From Neobacillus jeddahensis (GTDB lineage: Bacteria; Bacillota; Bacilli; Bacillales; Cytobacillaceae), in assembly GCF_000612625.1 (NCBI RefSeq), contig NZ_CCAS010000004.1, positions 1-64,000 on the forward strand: a stretch of 64,000 nucleotides of DNA, read 5' to 3'. The stretch's first letter is position 1. Each line of letters begins with the position of its first letter. The notes beneath the pieces are model-generated. The model saw nothing but the letters and a program-made list of their open reading frames with translations, was not told the origin of the DNA and did not search any database. Position numbers and translations under genes: made by a program. Shown piece after piece: positions 61,644-64,000 of the stretch.

Positions 61644-63326
61644 TTATTCAATTGAAAAGATAAATGAATATAATGGCTGTCCACCATTATGAATTTCAAT
61701 TTCCACATCTTCAAAATTTTGTTCTATGAATTGAGTAAGTTCGCTTACTTCCTCTGCTGTAACATCTTCACCGTAGATAATGGTTAAGATTTCAGCATCA
61801 GCATCAAGCATATTTGTTAACAAATCTTTAGCCACTTGACCTTTATCCTTGTTCTTCACAACAATTTTGCCCTCAGAAATACCCATGAAATCGTCTTTTT
61901 CAATTTCTAAACCATCAATGGAGGTATCTCGGACAGCAAAAGTAATTTGGCCTGTCTTCACATGTTGTAAGGCCTCTTTCATTGCTGCTTCGTTAGCATC
62001 AACATCCGCCGATGGATTGAAGGCAAGTAATGCTGAAAGACCTTGTGGTACTGTTTTTGATGGTATAACGTAAATTTCCTCGTCTGCTACATCTTTAGCC
62101 TGTTCCGCTGCCATAATAATATTTTTATTATTTGGTAAAATAAATACCTTTTTAGCATGAACTTCTTTTACGGCCTTTACGATATCTTCCGTACTCGGAT
62201 TCATCGTTTGTCCACCCTCAATAACGGCATGCGCACCAATACTCTTGAATAAGTCCGCTATACCAGAACCCATAGACACTGTGACAATTCCATAATCTGC
62301 AAGTACTTTTGGAGTTTGCTCCTGGTTTGATAATGGGGCAATATGTAACTCGCCGACAATATTTGTATGCTGCTGTCGCATATTCTCAATTTTCATATTG
62401 ATCAAATTGCCGTACTTCTGGCCATATGTCAACACTTCTCCAGGCTGTTCTGAATGAATATGCACCTTAACAACATCTTCATCCGCGATTACTAAGAGAG
62501 AGTCACCTAATCTACTTAGGTCATTCCGAAACACGCTTTCATCGAAAGGATGGCCCGAGGTCTTCTCCGCTTCAAATCTAACCATAAATTCAGTACAATA
62601 ACCGAAGACTATATCCTCAGTATTAATATGACCTTGGACATTATTATAGTGCTCTGCATTAACCATTTCCGTCATTGATGGAAGTAAATCAGACGACACT
62701 GGAAGTGCTTCTCCCTTTAATACTGCAAGAAAGCCTTCATATACAAAGACAAGCCCTTGACCACCACTGTCGACAACACCAACTTCTTTTAACACAGGAA
62801 GCAGGTCTGGCGTACGTTTAAGTGATAACTTTGCTTCTTTTAATACTTCTTCCATAATAACAACGATATCATCTGATTTTTGGGCAGCTTGAACTCCTCT
62901 TTTAGCAGAATCCTTTGCTACTGTTAATATAGTCCCTTCAACAGGCTTCATGACTGCTTTATAGGCTGTTTCTACCCCTGCTTCTAAAGCTTGCACGAAA
63001 TCTTTACCAGTAATTTTTGCTTTTGCTTCCACTGCTTTTGAAAATCCACGGAACAATTGTGAGAGAATGACACCTGAATTTCCACGGGCTCCCATTAACA
63101 AGCCTTTGGATAGGGCGATTCCGACCTTACCAATATGTTCCTGGACATTATTTTTTACTTCCTTAGCCCCGGAGGTCATAGATAAATTCATATTTGTTCC
63201 AGTATCACCGTCGGGCACAGGAAAAACGTTTAACGCATCAACCATTTTGGCATTTGCCGACAAATGATTGGCACCTTGGATTACCATCTCAGCAAAACGT
63301 TTTCCATCTAATGCTGTTATTGACAC
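61644..63326 (-). CDS. fakA: Fatty acid kinase catalytic subunit FakA (YloV)
   Basis: FakA phosphorylates fatty acids bound to FakB, letting exogenous acids enter the PlsX/PlsY route. The 560-residue protein has an N-terminal DhaL-like domain with NVFPVPDGDTGTNMNLSM (about 34-51) and a C-terminal DegV-like region. Start is GTG at 63326 with GAGGAGG 7 bases before it. It follows yloU by 15 bases. Confidence 0.95.
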   Translation of the reverse strand: MSITALDGKRFAEMVIQGANHLSANAKMVDALNVFPVPDGDTGTNMNLSMTSGAKEVKNNVQEHIGKVGIALSKGLLMGARGNSGVILSQLFRGFSKAVEAKAKITGKDFVQALEAGVETAYKAVMKPVEGTILTVAKDSAKRGVQAAQKSDDIVVIMEEVLKEAKLSLKRTPDLLPVLKEVGVVDSGGQGLVFVYEGFLAVLKGEALPVSSDLLPSMTEMVNAEHYNNVQGHINTEDIVFGYCTEFMVRFEAEKTSGHPFDESVFRNDLSRLGDSLLVIADEDVVKVHIHSEQPGEVLTYGQKYGNLINMKIENMRQQHTNIVGELHIAPLSNQEQTPKVLADYGIVTVSMGSGIADLFKSIGAHAVIEGGQTMNPSTEDIVKAVKEVHAKKVFILPNNKNIIMAAEQAKDVADEEIYVIPSKTVPQGLSALLAFNPSADVDANEAAMKEALQHVKTGQITFAVRDTSIDGLEIEKDDFMGISEGKIVVKNKDKGQVAKDLLTNMLDADAEILTIIYGEDVTAEEVSELTQFIEQNFEDVEIEIHNGGQPLYSFIFSIE

Positions 63327-63341
63327 AAACTTTCCTCCTCA

Positions 63342-63704
63342 TTACGGGTTCGTCACACGAACTCCCTGAACGTAAATATTAACCGAGTCAACGGCAAGTC
63401 CAACAGTCTTATCGAGGGTGTATTTAACCTTTGATTGCACGTTGTGGGCAATTTCGGAAATTTTCGTTCCATAGCTAACAATAATGTACATATCAATATG
63501 TAATGCCTCATTTTCTTGGCGCACAATCACACCGCGAGTAAAGTTTTCTTTTCTTAGTATTTCAGTAATACCATCTTTAATTTGATTCTTTGAGGCCATA
63601 CCGACGATTCCATAACATTCAACAGCGGCTCCTCCAGCAATCGTAGCGATTACTTCGTTTGAAATATCAATTTGTCCGTACTTTGTTTTTAATTCGATGG
63701 ACAT
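63342..63704 (-). CDS. yloU: Asp23/Gls24 family envelope stress protein YloU
   Basis: This 120-residue protein of the Asp23 (DUF322) family has GQIDISNEVIATIAGGAAVECYGIVGM (about 10-36) and VKYTLDKTVGLAVDSVNIYVQGV. In staphylococci the family coats the membrane; its role in Bacillus is unclear. The ATG has GGAGGGGG. It is likely co-transcribed with fakA and diverges from rpmB. Confidence 0.93.
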   Translation of the reverse strand: MSIELKTKYGQIDISNEVIATIAGGAAVECYGIVGMASKNQIKDGITEILRKENFTRGVIVRQENEALHIDMYIIVSYGTKISEIAHNVQSKVKYTLDKTVGLAVDSVNIYVQGVRVTNP

Positions 63705-63746
63705 GGATCGTTCCCCCTCCTGAAAAATTGCGCCTTGACTACAGTC

Positions 63747-63774
63747 ATTTTACTATAGTCAATCCAATATTGAA
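63747..63774 (-). promoter_or_regulatory. Possible sigma-A promoter of yloU-fakA
   Basis: TTCAAT (63769-63774) and TAAAAT (63747-63752) are 16 bases apart on the minus strand. Its -35 overlaps the -35 of the divergent plus-strand candidate. Confidence 0.45.
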
Positions 63775-63796
63775 AGCCATACTTGCCTGTTATAAT
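63770..63796 (+). promoter_or_regulatory. Possible sigma-A promoter of the plus-strand gene
   Basis: TTGAAA (63770-63775) and TATAAT (63791-63796) are 15 bases apart with TGT before the -10 (extended -10). It lies about 200 bases before the plus-strand ATG at 63994. Confidence 0.45.
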
Positions 63797-63993
63797 ATGA
63801 GCATTTACTAAATACCTATGTCAAGGTTTTTTTCTTGAAAGGTTTGGATACAAGTATTGCATTCACTTAAGTTGTATGATAAATTATTAAAGTATCTCAT
63901 GACTAGAAAATTTGCTTTCATAATTTTCTATAACCAGATGAACATCTAAAATACAGCTGTTTTAAGCTTTTGGTAGTTAAGGAGGGAAATCAT

Positions 63994-64000
63994 ATGCCAC
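63994..64000 (+). CDS. rpmB: Start of plus-strand gene, probably rpmB (L28), cut by window end
   Basis: AAGGAGGG lies 6 bases before an ATG (63994) followed by CCA C, i.e. Met-Pro-His/Gln/Arg. In Bacillus rpmB (L28) lies here, divergent from yloU, and starts M-(A/P)-R-K. Only seven bases are visible, so the call rests on synteny. Confidence 0.55.

Overview
This 64 kb window is a chromosomal segment of a low-GC, endospore-forming Firmicute of the Bacillaceae (Bacillus sensu lato). The evidence is the gene order, which follows the Bacillus subtilis rpmB-to-dapA region almost gene for gene; sporulation genes (both dipicolinate synthase subunits, ymxH, ylxY); the Bacillales regulators CodY and FapR with a recognisable FapR operator; and strong AGGAGG-type ribosome binding sites. 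I do not assign a species. Every complete gene lies on the minus strand, so transcription runs from high to low coordinates; only the last 7 bases start a plus-strand gene, probably rpmB.

Layout in transcription order, right to left. 63.7-57.9 kb: yloU (Asp23 family), fakA, L-serine dehydratase sdaAB-sdaAA, recG. 57.7-54.1 kb: fatty acid and phospholipid operon fapR-plsX-fabD-fabG-acpP, with a FapR operator just after its promoter. 53.9-46.7 kb: rnc, smc, ftsY, ylxM, ffh (chromosome organisation and SRP targeting). 46.6-43.7 kb: rpsP-khpA-ylqD-rimM-trmD-rplS. 43.5-38.9 kb: lepB, rbgA, rnhB, sucC-sucD. 38.8-30.7 kb: dprA, topA, trmFO, hslV-hslU, codY. 30.5-27.3 kb: rpsB, tsf, pyrH, frr. 27.1-18.4 kb: uppS, cdsA, dxr, rseP, polC. 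18.1-11 kb: rimP-nusA-rnpM-ylxQ-infB-ylxP-rbfA-truB-ribF, followed by rpsO and pnpA. 7.9-0 kb: ylxY, mlpA, ymxH, spoVFA-spoVFB, asd, dapG, dapA.

The genes are mostly core information processing (translation, mRNA decay, replication, secretion) and envelope or lipid precursor supply. At the left end, aspartokinase, aspartate-semialdehyde dehydrogenase and dihydrodipicolinate synthase feed dipicolinate synthase, which makes the spore-core chelator. I see no phage, insertion sequence, CRISPR array, tRNA, rRNA or defence system.

The most interesting observations are: (1) two diverged copies of a ~127-base intergenic element whose paired arms differ by compensatory substitutions, which indicates a conserved folded structure; (2) genes missing from otherwise conserved positions compared with B. 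subtilis: the fla/che operon between codY and rpsB, ylqG/ylqH between rnhB and sucC, xerC (codV) between trmFO and hslV, and proS between rseP and polC; (3) regulatory leaders, including a possible attenuator before pnpA and folded leaders before rpsB, rpsO, rplS and pyrH; (4) an HslV N-terminus without the Ser2 described for B. subtilis and a YlxY without the NodB metal-binding aspartates. Start sites were re-chosen wherever the longest open frame lacked a ribosome binding site or ran past the family's usual N-terminus.
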